Below, piece after piece: positions 1-5,970 of a DNA stretch of 11,237 nt (its first letter is position 1; the number at the start of each line of letters is the position of its first letter). A program made the translations under genes and the position numbers. The stretch is from an uncultured cyanobacterium (GTDB taxonomy: Bacteria; Cyanobacteriota; Cyanobacteriia; Pseudanabaenales; Pseudanabaenaceae). The stretch covers positions 1 through 11,237 of the forward strand of contig CAIJEA010000456.1 of the NCBI GenBank assembly GCA_903819605.1, written 5' to 3'. The notes beneath the pieces were generated by a model. That model had not been told where the DNA came from, ran no database searches, and saw only the letters and a list, made by a program, of their open reading frames with translations.

Positions 1-162
1 GGTCTTCGATATCTGAAACGCCTATCATGAAAAGAATTGAGTCGCTTATGATGTTTGACCTCCCCGAAACACCTATTGAGCCTAGTTTTTATCGTCTTAA
101 CGATGCTTTTTGTCTGGTTACTACGTGATCCCCCTATAGGATATTGGACGATTGTCAGACGG

Positions 163-805
163 TTACGGATCAGACCAAGTACCTGTTAAGTAAAGCAGTA
201 GAAGATTGGAAACCTCTTGCTCAAACTGGCTATTACTCACAAAACTTGGATGTTCGATCGCGGCTGAATGACATAACGACTCAACCGTTCGACCTAAGAT
301 GAAGACAGTCATGTCAAGATTTTGAGGATAAATACGTTGGTGAAGAGAATCGCGCCACCGAATAAGGTATGCCCGTAGAAGTTCTGCAATACGTGCATCC
401 GTGTTCTGCATTTGTTGCAGCCGTATTGAACGCGGAATCTCCTCGTTCAATATTTGGTGAAGACGAGGATTGATTGCATGAGCAGCAATGACCGCTCTTA
501 CAAGTTCAGGAATAGCGGTCTCTAGTGGCGCATCGAATAAATGTTGGAGTTTTGATTCCACTAATTCAGCAATTTCCTTAGAATGTTGCTCTATCAAGGC
601 GACTATCAAGGATTCCTTATTCGGAAAGTACTGGTATAACGAGCCGATACTGATTCCTGCTCTTTCCGCAATACGATTGGTGTTAGCTTTGTTGTAGCCC
701 TCCTGTCAAAATGTGAGTCGTTGCCTCCAGAATCGCTTCAACAGTCATGTGAGAACGGTCTTGCTGCGGGAGTTTACGGGGGGCTGTGGAACGTTTGCGC
801 GGCAT
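163..805 (-). pseudogene. TetR/AcrR-family transcriptional regulator, frameshifted
   Basis: Reading leftward from an ATG at 805 (Shine-Dalgarno GGAGAG just upstream) gives MPRKRSTAPRK and the start of a TetR helix-turn-helix domain, then a TAA about 35 codons in. One frame over, from about 700, the domain continues as GYNKANTNRIAERAG and SIGSLYQYFPNKESL, which is the classic TetR_N recognition helix and YxYFxxKE signature. It then runs through a helical ligand-binding region to a TAA at 163. One extra base (or two missing) near 698-703, in a GGAGGG run, explains the break. Joined, it would be about 213 residues, normal for the family, so the rest of the gene is intact. This suggests a recent lesion or a sequencing error. 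TetR proteins repress a divergent gene and release DNA on binding a ligand; here the divergent gene is the ferredoxin-like gene at 892. Confidence 0.85.
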
Positions 806-829
806 AGAAATCTCTCCATCAAATGCGAG

Positions 830-859
830 TTGTCAGACATGAGTAATAGCTCGTATAAT
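830..859 (+). promoter_or_regulatory. Sigma-70-type promoter for the ferredoxin-like gene
   Basis: A -35 box TTGTCA (830-835) and a perfect -10 box TATAAT (854-859) are separated by 18 bp and lie about 32 bp ahead of the ATG at 892. It is the best promoter match in the left part of the window. It sits in the divergent spacer shared with the broken tetR gene. Confidence 0.6.
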
Positions 860-874
860 GCGACTAATCACTCA
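840..874. promoter_or_regulatory. Imperfect inverted repeat, possible TetR operator
   Basis: TGAGTAATAG (840-849) is mirrored by CTAATCACTCA (864-874), giving half-sites TGAGT-AAT-AG and TGAGTGATTAG around the -10 box of the promoter at 830-859. A dyad overlapping the -10 in a tetR divergent spacer is where autoregulatory TetR operators usually lie. The match is imperfect, so the operator role is inferred from position. Confidence 0.35.
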
Positions 875-891
875 CATTTGAGCAAGGCATA

Positions 892-1281
892 ATGAGTTTA
901 CCTCAATACCGTGTTTTTGTTTGCACTAAGCAACGCTCTGAAAACGACCCAGAGAGCTGTTGCTGCAACTCAGGTGCATTGGAACTCTACCAAGCCTTTC
1001 AAGCTGAAATTCAGAAGCGGCAACTCAGCGCTCTCATTGAAGTTTGTCGAACGGGGTGTCTGGATCGTTGTGAGGCTGGAGCAGTTGCATTAGTCTACCA
1101 ACCGCGCCAGCATGAGTTTGCTTGGCTCCCCTCAAAGTTGCGGCTTAAATTACAACGGCTCTTTACTTCTCAATGGTGTCTGTATGGTCATCTGACTTGT
1201 GATGATGTTCCTACAATCGTTGACAGCCACTTTGTTCAGGGACACGCACTAAAACGCTGCCAAATTTCCACCCACTCGTGA
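892..1281 (+). CDS. (2Fe-2S) ferredoxin domain-containing protein (thioredoxin-like fold)
   Basis: This 129-residue soluble protein matches the thioredoxin-like (2Fe-2S) ferredoxin family by eye. It opens with YRVFVCTKQR (Cys11), followed by a Cys23-Cys24-Cys25 cluster, a helix with GALELYQAF, and then RTGCLDRCEAG (Cys56 and Cys60). The last two fit the family's C-x3-C cluster pair. The C-terminal part YGHLTCDDVPTIVDSHFVQG is the usual end of this domain. Between VALVYQP and YGHLT there is a segment of about 25 residues, rich in Lys, Arg, Leu and Trp, that is longer than the short turn usual here. Its electron-transfer partner cannot be told from the sequence. It lies divergent to a TetR gene with a good promoter at 830-859, so it was probably TetR-controlled. 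The start ATG has only a weak ribosome-binding site (AGCAAGG). Confidence 0.8.
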   Translation: MSLPQYRVFVCTKQRSENDPESCCCNSGALELYQAFQAEIQKRQLSALIEVCRTGCLDRCEAGAVALVYQPRQHEFAWLPSKLRLKLQRLFTSQWCLYGHLTCDDVPTIVDSHFVQGHALKRCQISTHS

Positions 1282-1294
1282 ACTAGGAGGCAAT

Positions 1295-1489
1295 ATGCAT
1301 GTCCAGTATCACGTAAGGTCTGTGCAGTATATCAAAGTGCATGTGGATTGGATGCGGGTGTATCTCTTCCGCAAGTAGTATCACAAGGTGTTGGGGCATA
1401 CCATCGCGGACTTCACCTTCGCCATACCCGCCACGCTGCTGGAGAAATATGCTGGGCTGGTGGTCACTGCGTTTAAGAACAATCAGTGA
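1295..1489 (+). pseudogene. Short unrecognised ORF interrupted by an in-frame TAG
   Basis: A textbook ribosome-binding site, AGGAGG, lies 5 bases before the ATG at 1295 and 13 bp after the stop of the ferredoxin-like gene. Translation gives 27 codons ending in WMRVYLFRK, then TAG at 1376-1378. The same frame stays open after the TAG for 36 more codons (YHKVLGHTIADFTF and onward to VVTAFKNNQ) up to TGA at 1487. The downstream part has a protein-like composition, so I read this as a roughly 64-residue gene with one nonsense mutation, for example Trp TGG to TAG. It was probably co-transcribed with the upstream gene. I do not recognise the family. Alternatives are a genuine 27-residue peptide or a fragment of a larger deleted gene. 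Confidence 0.45.
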
Positions 1490-1506
1490 TAGATATGTCC
1501 CAAGAG

Positions 1507-1559
1507 GGGTTTTGTTAAACTAAGCGACTCTCTCACGAGAGCAACTTTTAACAAAACCC
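1507..1559. repeat. Nested inverted repeat (hairpin)
   Basis: GGGTTTTGTTAAA (1507-1519) pairs perfectly with TTTAACAAAACCC (1547-1559). Inside the loop a second hairpin forms, CTCTC (1528-1532) with GAGAG (1537-1541). There is no clear U-tract after it, so it is more likely a dispersed palindromic repeat or RNA structure than a classical terminator, although it follows the 892-1489 unit. Confidence 0.6.
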
Positions 1560-1672
1560 GTTTTAGAAACTACTGGTAGAGTTTAGTTTCTTAGAAGGCT
1601 GTAGCAGTTTAATAATGAGCTACGTCCCATTTATTCGACTCCGTTGTCGTGACTATTTTGAGAGGGATGCGA

Positions 1673-2218
1673 ATGTTGCAAGATGTACTGCTTATGATTC
1701 ACGTTTGGCTTGGTAACTGGTGGACTTTCGGTGTTCTTTTCATTCTTACGGGGTTTATTTTCGCTGTTGTAGTACCCCGCGCAAAGTCTCCGATATTTGT
1801 GGCAGTCACGACGGATCTGCCAAAGCGTGTCTTGGATGAATATATGATGACATGGCACGCACATGATGCCGAGCGTTTTTTTCGGGAGATTGGTCCTAAT
1901 GGGCGTGAAGCCTATCGGATTTTCTATCGCCGAACCGATTTCTGGTTCCCTGGGCTTGTCATCAGTTTGTTATATGTTAGCTTCCTTGCACTTGCTTTTC
2001 CGCTCAACTCAACTCTCTCTTGGATAGCCATCTTGGGCTTTGCAGGATGGCCGTTCGACCTCGCCGAAAACATCAATCATTATAGAATGTCGAGCAGTTA
2101 TCCGCAGTTCACGAGTTCTGCACTTATCTTTGGACCAATCTTTACATTGACGAAATGGCTTCTCGCAGTGGTTCTTCCGCTGGTTGGGGCAGTGGGATTT
2201 ATAGCGCGTGCGGTCTAG
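1673..2218 (+). CDS. Small integral membrane protein of unknown function
   Basis: I prefer the ATG at 1673, because AGAGGG sits 6 bases upstream. A GTG at 1649 or an ATG at 1667 would add 8 or 2 residues. The 181-residue product has a hydrophobic segment at about 17-35. A polar, helical, probably cytoplasmic stretch at 36-90 follows, including the Trp-His-Ala-His-Asp-Ala-Glu-Arg region. A membrane segment lies at about 92-112, a less certain third around 115-128, and another at about 150-175. A short FDLAEN motif lies between the third and last segments. I do not recognise the family. The 3' end abuts the decayed SulP remnant within a few bases, which suggests a deletion junction at the stop codon, so its last residues may not be original. 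There is no HIP1 site, as in the whole left region. Confidence 0.65.
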   Translation: MLQDVLLMIHVWLGNWWTFGVLFILTGFIFAVVVPRAKSPIFVAVTTDLPKRVLDEYMMTWHAHDAERFFREIGPNGREAYRIFYRRTDFWFPGLVISLLYVSFLALAFPLNSTLSWIAILGFAGWPFDLAENINHYRMSSSYPQFTSSALIFGPIFTLTKWLLAVVLPLVGAVGFIARAV

Positions 2219-2652
2219 CGCTAACTGTAATTCTGGGACAATTGCCCAATCTGTTTGGCTTTTCTGTAACAAGAATTGCCAAATTTTCAAGTTCCTAGGA
2301 TTTCCCCAGACGAATTCAAGACTTTACTTTCCAGTGCTTTGGCGAATGTGTAATGCAGTCCGTAGTGACTGCACCCACAATGACTAATTGGATACTAGTG
2401 GCAGCAGAACCTGTAACGGATATCGACTTACGGCTGCGGATGCCCTCTCTGAACTTGACAAGACTCTATGTCAAGCAGGAATAAACTTATGCTTTGCGGA
2501 GATGAAAGGACCCGTCAAAGATAGATTGAAGCAATATGGACTCTTTACTAAATTAGGGACAGACAGCTTTTTTTCCTACGATTGGTCAGGCTGTTGACGC
2601 TTATTTAGAGGTAAACAAAGTTGAATGGCATGATTGGGATGAAACAGAATAA
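2212..2652 (+). pseudogene. SulP-family sulfate permease remnant with internal deletions and frameshifts
   Basis: Several collinear pieces of a SulP/SLC26 anion transporter survive. About 2215-2270 encodes LALTVILGQLPNLFGFSV, a transmembrane-domain segment. About 2270-2350 encodes ELPNFQVPRISPDEFKTLL, the later loop and helix. About 2386-2430 encodes NWILVAAEPVTDID, the start of the STAS domain. About 2432-2574 encodes AADALSELDKTL, GINLCFAEMKGPVKDRLKQ and YGLF. From 2575 the frame changes again to PTIGQAVDAYLEVNK and KVEWHDWDETE, with TAA at 2650. A base is missing near 2431 and there is one extra T in a run of seven at 2568-2574. Most of the transmembrane domain is gone: about 145 codons remain of roughly 550 expected. 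Intact members move sulfate or bicarbonate across the inner membrane; this copy is dead. The family call rests on recognised motifs, strongest for the STAS part. Confidence 0.75.
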
Positions 2653-2686
2653 AGAGCTGAGAATCATAACGCTCTTTATTCTGTTT
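2642..2686. terminator. Strong hairpin at the end of the SulP remnant, probable terminator
   Basis: AAACAGAATAAAGAGC (2642-2657) and GCTCTTTATTCTGTTT (2671-2686) form a perfect 16-bp stem with a 13-base loop. It begins within the last codons of the SulP remnant and ends in a T-rich arm, so it is probably the original terminator of that gene. The A-rich left arm would let it work from both sides. Confidence 0.65.
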
Positions 2687-2704
2687 AACTAGACTGTTAA
2701 CTGT

Positions 2705-2834
2705 TGTTACGTAGAAGTTCCTATAGCCCTCACCCCTAGCCCCTCTTCCGCAGGAGAGGGGAACAAGAAAATTATGGCTTTGCTCCCCTTCTCCTGCGGG
2801 AGAAGGGATTAGGGGATGAGGGTTCCACGTAACA
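2705..2834. repeat. MITE-like 130-bp inverted repeat, CCCTCACCCC family
   Basis: The ends TGTTACGT (2705-2712) and ACGTAACA (2827-2834) are exact inverted repeats. Inward, the arms continue as a long imperfect palindrome: CCCTCACCCCTAGCCCCTC on the left against the complement of GGGATTAGGGGATGAGGG on the right. Each side also contains a CCGCAGGAGA-type core. The centre is a short AT-rich loop around 2763-2780. This resembles the CCCTCACCCC...GGGGTGAGGG dispersed repeat I know from many cyanobacterial genomes. It has no coding capacity. I could not define a target-site duplication. Confidence 0.75.
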
Positions 2835-2905
2835 TCAGTATTAATTTATATTTGGAGATACTTAAATTGAGAAGATAAGGATCTCACTATGGTAGCTTCT
2901 AAAGG

Positions 2906-3112
2906 TTAGGACTTAATTGCAACCCAGTCTTTTTTGATCAATGAAATAAAAGTTGTAATACCTTTAGAAAATCCTGCGGGATCTTGTAAGGCATATTCAG
3001 GGAACTCTTCGTAGTACCGCCATTCTTCAGATGAGTCATGACGTAAATGTAAAACACGCTCTCCATCTTCGAGTTTCCAGAGCATTTGACCGCCAGTAGG
3101 GATATCAGACAT
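2906..3112 (-). CDS. Small hypothetical protein (68 residues)
   Basis: An AGGAGG ribosome-binding site lies immediately upstream of the ATG at 3112, with a 5-base gap, which strongly supports translation. The product is 68 residues, soluble and acidic-aromatic. It has Trp12, a charged centre (HDSSEEWRYYEEFPEYAL) and a C-terminal GITTFISLIKKDWVAIK helix. No cysteines, signal peptide or membrane segment are visible. I do not recognise a named family. It stands alone, flanked by the MITE-like repeat downstream and a long non-coding stretch upstream, and is transcribed against the genes on either side. It could be a small stand-alone regulator or adaptor, but nothing in the sequence decides that. 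Confidence 0.65.
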   Translation of the reverse strand: MSDIPTGGQMLWKLEDGERVLHLRHDSSEEWRYYEEFPEYALQDPAGFSKGITTFISLIKKDWVAIKS

Positions 3113-3282
3113 GGGCTCCTCCTTTTACTTAAATATAAACATTCAGCATTGGCATGAGCTACCAGTTGCTACAGACAATTTTGATGATCTTAATATTAAA
3201 TTCTGTAAATGCTGATACGTTAATTGTAGCCATTGGTGTCAAGTTAGTGTATAGCAGAGCTAAAGTAGACTATACATATTTG

Positions 3283-3399
3283 TTATGACAACAAATTTTC
3301 CTTCGCTGCACCAACCACTCGATAATCTCTATCTTGCCTGAGGTGCGACATAGCAGATCTGGCTTCAGGCGTATCAAACTGAGTTAATGCATAAGCAAC
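3283..3399 (-). pseudogene. Possible C-terminal remnant of a HEAT-repeat protein
   Basis: On the minus strand one frame reads VAYALTQFDTPEARSAM, then SHLRQDRDYRVVGAAKENLLS and a TAA. This resembles the alternating Ala/Leu/Asp pattern at the end of HEAT-type repeats, such as the PBS-lyase-like repeats common in cyanobacteria. An in-frame TGA lies directly before it at 3400-3402, and no start codon or ribosome-binding site is visible. It is only 38 codons long, so the call is tentative; chance similarity is possible. Confidence 0.3.
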
Positions 3400-3450
3400 T
3401 CAATACCCTGATGTATTCAAATTCAGATTCTTTTAAGGGCTTTGCGATTT

Positions 3451-3513
3451 AATAAAGAACCAAATTTTTTGTGGCGCGGCAGAGCCGCGCCACAAAAAAT
3501 CTGGTTCTTTATT
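3451..3513. repeat. 63-bp near-perfect palindrome (30-bp arms)
   Basis: Left arm 3451-3480 runs from AATAAAGAACCA to GTGGCGCGGC. Right arm 3484-3513 is its reverse complement except for one position (A3463 against C3501). The loop is only AGA. The GC-rich tip GGCGCGGC next to an A/T-run of six gives a hairpin that would be stable in RNA or single-stranded DNA. Loop size and composition are very similar to the palindrome at 3619-3667, so it is probably a dispersed REP-like element. It could terminate transcription in either direction. Confidence 0.8.
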
Positions 3514-3618
3514 TTACTGCGCGTCTCTATCTTACTTCCACAAGAAAGGCGAAGAATTGAGACTTACCACATTTCTAGTGGCGACTGAGGGAGGAATGTT
3601 GTGTCATGTATATCTATA

Positions 3619-3667
3619 AAACTAGAAGATAGTTGCGGCGCGAAGCGCTGCAACTATCTTCTAGTTT
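3619..3667. repeat. 49-bp palindrome (23-bp arms)
   Basis: AAACTAGAAGATAGTTGC (3619-3636) pairs perfectly with GCAACTATCTTCTAGTTT (3650-3667). The stem continues inward as GGCGC/GCGCT with one G-U pair, to a 3-base GAA loop. The arm sequence differs from the 3451 element, but the layout is the same: AT-rich base, GGCGC-type tip and purine triloop. It lies 128 bp ahead of the M48-like gene. Confidence 0.8.
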
Positions 3668-3795
3668 CTGGTTTTACCCTAACATAACTAGCTATTGCTA
3701 TACATAAACGCCTAAATCTTTTAGCAAGTAAAGTGCCACATCAGGCGCAGTAAATGTCAAAATAGCTCTTAACGTTGTGAGATTGAGGCGAAACG

Positions 3796-5856
3796 ATGTC
3801 ACTAAAAGCTGGCAAAGAGGCATTGTTGCGAAAGCACTATACTGAGGCGATCGCCATCTTGACTGAATATAGCCAAACTAGTCCCGATCGGACTTCTAAG
3901 GACTATGTACAAGCACAAATTTGGCTAGTTTCCGCGTACAAAAAAACGGGACGTGCGGATAAGGCGATCGCTATTTGCGAACAGTTAGAGACTCATTCTG
4001 ATCCACAGTTGCAAAAGTGGGCGCAAAAATCTTTAATTACTCTACGAGTTATTCTTGATGCGCCTCCAGACGATCGGATCAAGCGTAATGAAGACTTTAC
4101 GTCGGTGATTAAGTCCGATCCTCGTCGCTATCGCAAAAAAAATGTTACCTTAAATCTCCCTGCTAAATATACATATTCTCTAATTGCGGCGATCGTGGTG
4201 ACAATTTTCGCAATGATTGGGTTGCAGTTTTCGATCGGCTATGGAATTTCGCTAATTTTTTCAAATATTTTTACCTATGCTTGGCTGACAACTATTTCAA
4301 TTGTTATAGCTGTATTGAGTATTTTGATGTTTTTTATGTCGCCGTGGATTATCGACATTACTCAAAAGCAATATCACCGCATTCAATGGATTACCTTGGC
4401 AGATTTGGATGAAAAGAGTCCTGAATCGGTGGAGATTATTGAAAGCTTTTGCGAAAAATACAATATATTTGTGCCACGCTTAGGATGGATTGAAGACGAT
4501 GCTCCTGTAGCTTTCACCTATGGCGTAATCTCCAACTCGGCGCGAATTGTGGTCAGTCGAGGATTATTTGATTGTCTCGATGATGATGAAATTGCGGCAG
4601 TGTATGCCTATCAATTGGGACGTATTCAGAATAAGAGTTTTGCTGTTTTAACCTTTGTTTCTGCTCCTGTTCAAATTCTCTACTACATTTATGTATTGCT
4701 GAGCCGCCGCAGTTATCAAGCTAAAAGTGCTAAGCAGATCTGGCAGATTGCGGCAACTTTCGCCCATACGCTCTATTCTCTTAGCAATTATTTGCTAGTT
4801 TGGCTCTCTCACGCTAGTACGATTGTGAGCGATCGCTTTGCCTCAGAGGTAACTGGTAATCCTAACGCCCTAGCCCGTGCCTTGCCAAAAATGGCGCGTC
4901 AAATGTTGCCATACAATCAGCCTGCGATGCCTACCAACCGCCTTTTGGAATCAACAAGAGCGATTGGTATCTGCGATCGCCAAACGATGACAGCGATCGG
5001 ATTAGCGATGCAAATTGCCCATGAGGGACAAACCGATCAAGATCCCTATCGTGTATTTCTATGGGAACTGTTTAACCCTTGGCGACGTTGGCTGGAGTTA
5101 CATTCTACCCATCCATTAGTTGGGACACGTCTGAAGTTTTTGTCAGGTTATTCCAAACAGTTAGGACTATTAACGGAATATGATTTTGCTGAACTTCTAA
5201 AAGAAGAGAAAAAACTTAATAAAAAACGTCTATATCAAAACTTTTGGCGCGATCTATTAATCCAAATCTCTCCCCTTTTAGGCGTAGCGATCGCGGTAAT
5301 TGCAGCCATCTTTCTATCGCAACTATTTAATCGATGGCTATTGCTGAGTCTTTCTTTGATTGGATTGGGGTTGGGATTTATGTTTCAAGGCAGCTTGCGC
5401 TATCCTGATTTCCGCAAAGTCGCTGATACAGATCTAGTAAGTCTACTGATCGATCCCTATGCCAGTTATGTTCAAGGTGCTCCTGTGCAAATCCCAGGGG
5501 AATTGCTCGGTTATGGTACTGATGAGTTTTACATTGGCTATTCGATGCGTTTGGAGGATCAAGGTGGATTAGCTTTTATCAACTACATTCCTAATTTCCG
5601 CCAATGGATTATCGATCCTTCTAATACGATTAGAAATCTAGAAATGCTATGCGATCGCTCGGTAATTGCGACGGGCTGGTTCCGACGAGGTAAGTTCCCA
5701 ATTGTCGATTTATCAACATTGCAACCGATTATGGAGGATCGCCCCAAACAACGCGCTTCTCTCACCAGCTATCACCAATTCTGGAACAATGTTGGTAGTT
5801 CAGTTCTTGTTTTAATGGGCTTGTCTCTGTTACTCCTAACTTCACGGTTGTTCTAA
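3796..5856 (+). CDS. TPR plus M48-like membrane protein with degenerate zinc-protease motif
   Basis: The 686-residue product starts with a TPR-like pair of helices (about 5-66: YTEAIAILTEYSQ, then AYKKTGRADKAIAICEQL). Two membrane segments follow at about 128-155 and 162-186, then an M48 (HtpX/Ste24-like) domain at about 215-455. Family hallmarks are the DDDEIAAVYA helix, SDRFASEVTGNPNALARAL (Asp346) and STHPLVGTRLKFL (His439). The expected HExxH is YQLGR (Tyr272, Gln273, Arg276). The third zinc ligand, normally a Glu four residues before the Asp of this motif, appears to be Thr342. It is therefore probably a pseudoprotease with a scaffold or sensing role. Hydrophobic helices around 489-533 precede an unrecognised region at about 540-655, and a final hydrophobic segment at 668-684 ends the protein. 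The start has GAGG upstream. Six GCGATCGC sites mark it as a resident gene. Confidence 0.8.
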   Translation: MSLKAGKEALLRKHYTEAIAILTEYSQTSPDRTSKDYVQAQIWLVSAYKKTGRADKAIAICEQLETHSDPQLQKWAQKSLITLRVILDAPPDDRIKRNEDFTSVIKSDPRRYRKKNVTLNLPAKYTYSLIAAIVVTIFAMIGLQFSIGYGISLIFSNIFTYAWLTTISIVIAVLSILMFFMSPWIIDITQKQYHRIQWITLADLDEKSPESVEIIESFCEKYNIFVPRLGWIEDDAPVAFTYGVISNSARIVVSRGLFDCLDDDEIAAVYAYQLGRIQNKSFAVLTFVSAPVQILYYIYVLLSRRSYQAKSAKQIWQIAATFAHTLYSLSNYLLVWLSHASTIVSDRFASEVTGNPNALARALPKMARQMLPYNQPAMPTNRLLESTRAIGICDRQTMTAIGLAMQIAHEGQTDQDPYRVFLWELFNPWRRWLELHSTHPLVGTRLKFLSGYSKQLGLLTEYDFAELLKEEKKLNKKRLYQNFWRDLLIQISPLLGVAIAVIAAIFLSQLFNRWLLLSLSLIGLGLGFMFQGSLRYPDFRKVADTDLVSLLIDPYASYVQGAPVQIPGELLGYGTDEFYIGYSMRLEDQGGLAFINYIPNFRQWIIDPSNTIRNLEMLCDRSVIATGWFRRGKFPIVDLSTLQPIMEDRPKQRASLTSYHQFWNNVGSSVLVLMGLSLLLLTSRLF

Positions 5857-5895
5857 AATCTTAAACGAGTTGTCAGAGTATATATTGCTAAGTTC

Positions 5896-5970
5896 TCACT
5901 ATAGAAGAAATAGACTAAAATTTGACAAATAGACTAAAACTTGACAATCAGCCTATTTCTTCTATAGTGA
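5896..5970. repeat. 18-bp inverted repeat enclosing a 19-bp tandem duplication
   Basis: TCACTATAGAAGAAATAG (5896-5913) is exactly complementary to CTATTTCTTCTATAGTGA (5953-5970). The left arm overlaps, and the loop contains most of, two tandem 19-bp copies, AATAGACTAAAATTTGACA (5909-5927) and AATAGACTAAAACTTGACA (5928-5946), differing at one base. Each copy ends in TTGACA. The element spans the TTG start of the following gene. Confidence 0.85.

Larger units (their letters stand above)
3113..3795. other. 683-bp intergenic stretch with palindromes and a possible gene remnant
   Basis: No intact gene is visible here on either strand. It contains a possible HEAT-repeat remnant (3283-3399, minus strand) and two long palindromes (3451-3513 and 3619-3667). 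The rest is AT-rich sequence without a confident promoter. The final bases carry GATTGAGGCG ahead of the ATG at 3796. Confidence 0.6.

Noticed and set aside
1..129. A frame open from the left edge (ATG at 27) ending at TGA 127-129, about 33-42 codons
   Set aside because: No ribosome-binding site, no recognisable protein motif, and it is cut by the window edge, so a gene cannot be supported.
152..838. TTGTCAGAC occurs at 152-160 and again at 830-838, flanking the tetR pseudogene
   Set aside because: A 9-bp match with no inverted ends or transposase is too little to claim an insertion boundary; the right copy is also explained as part of the promoter -35.
1565..1591. 8-bp hairpin AGAAACTA/TAGTTTCT as a terminator
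   Set aside because: The stem is short and AT-rich with no U-tract; it may be chance.
2009..2290. Minus-strand frame of 93 codons across the membrane protein and SulP remnant
   Set aside because: It is the shadow of sequence with clear plus-strand similarity and shows no family motif or ribosome-binding site.
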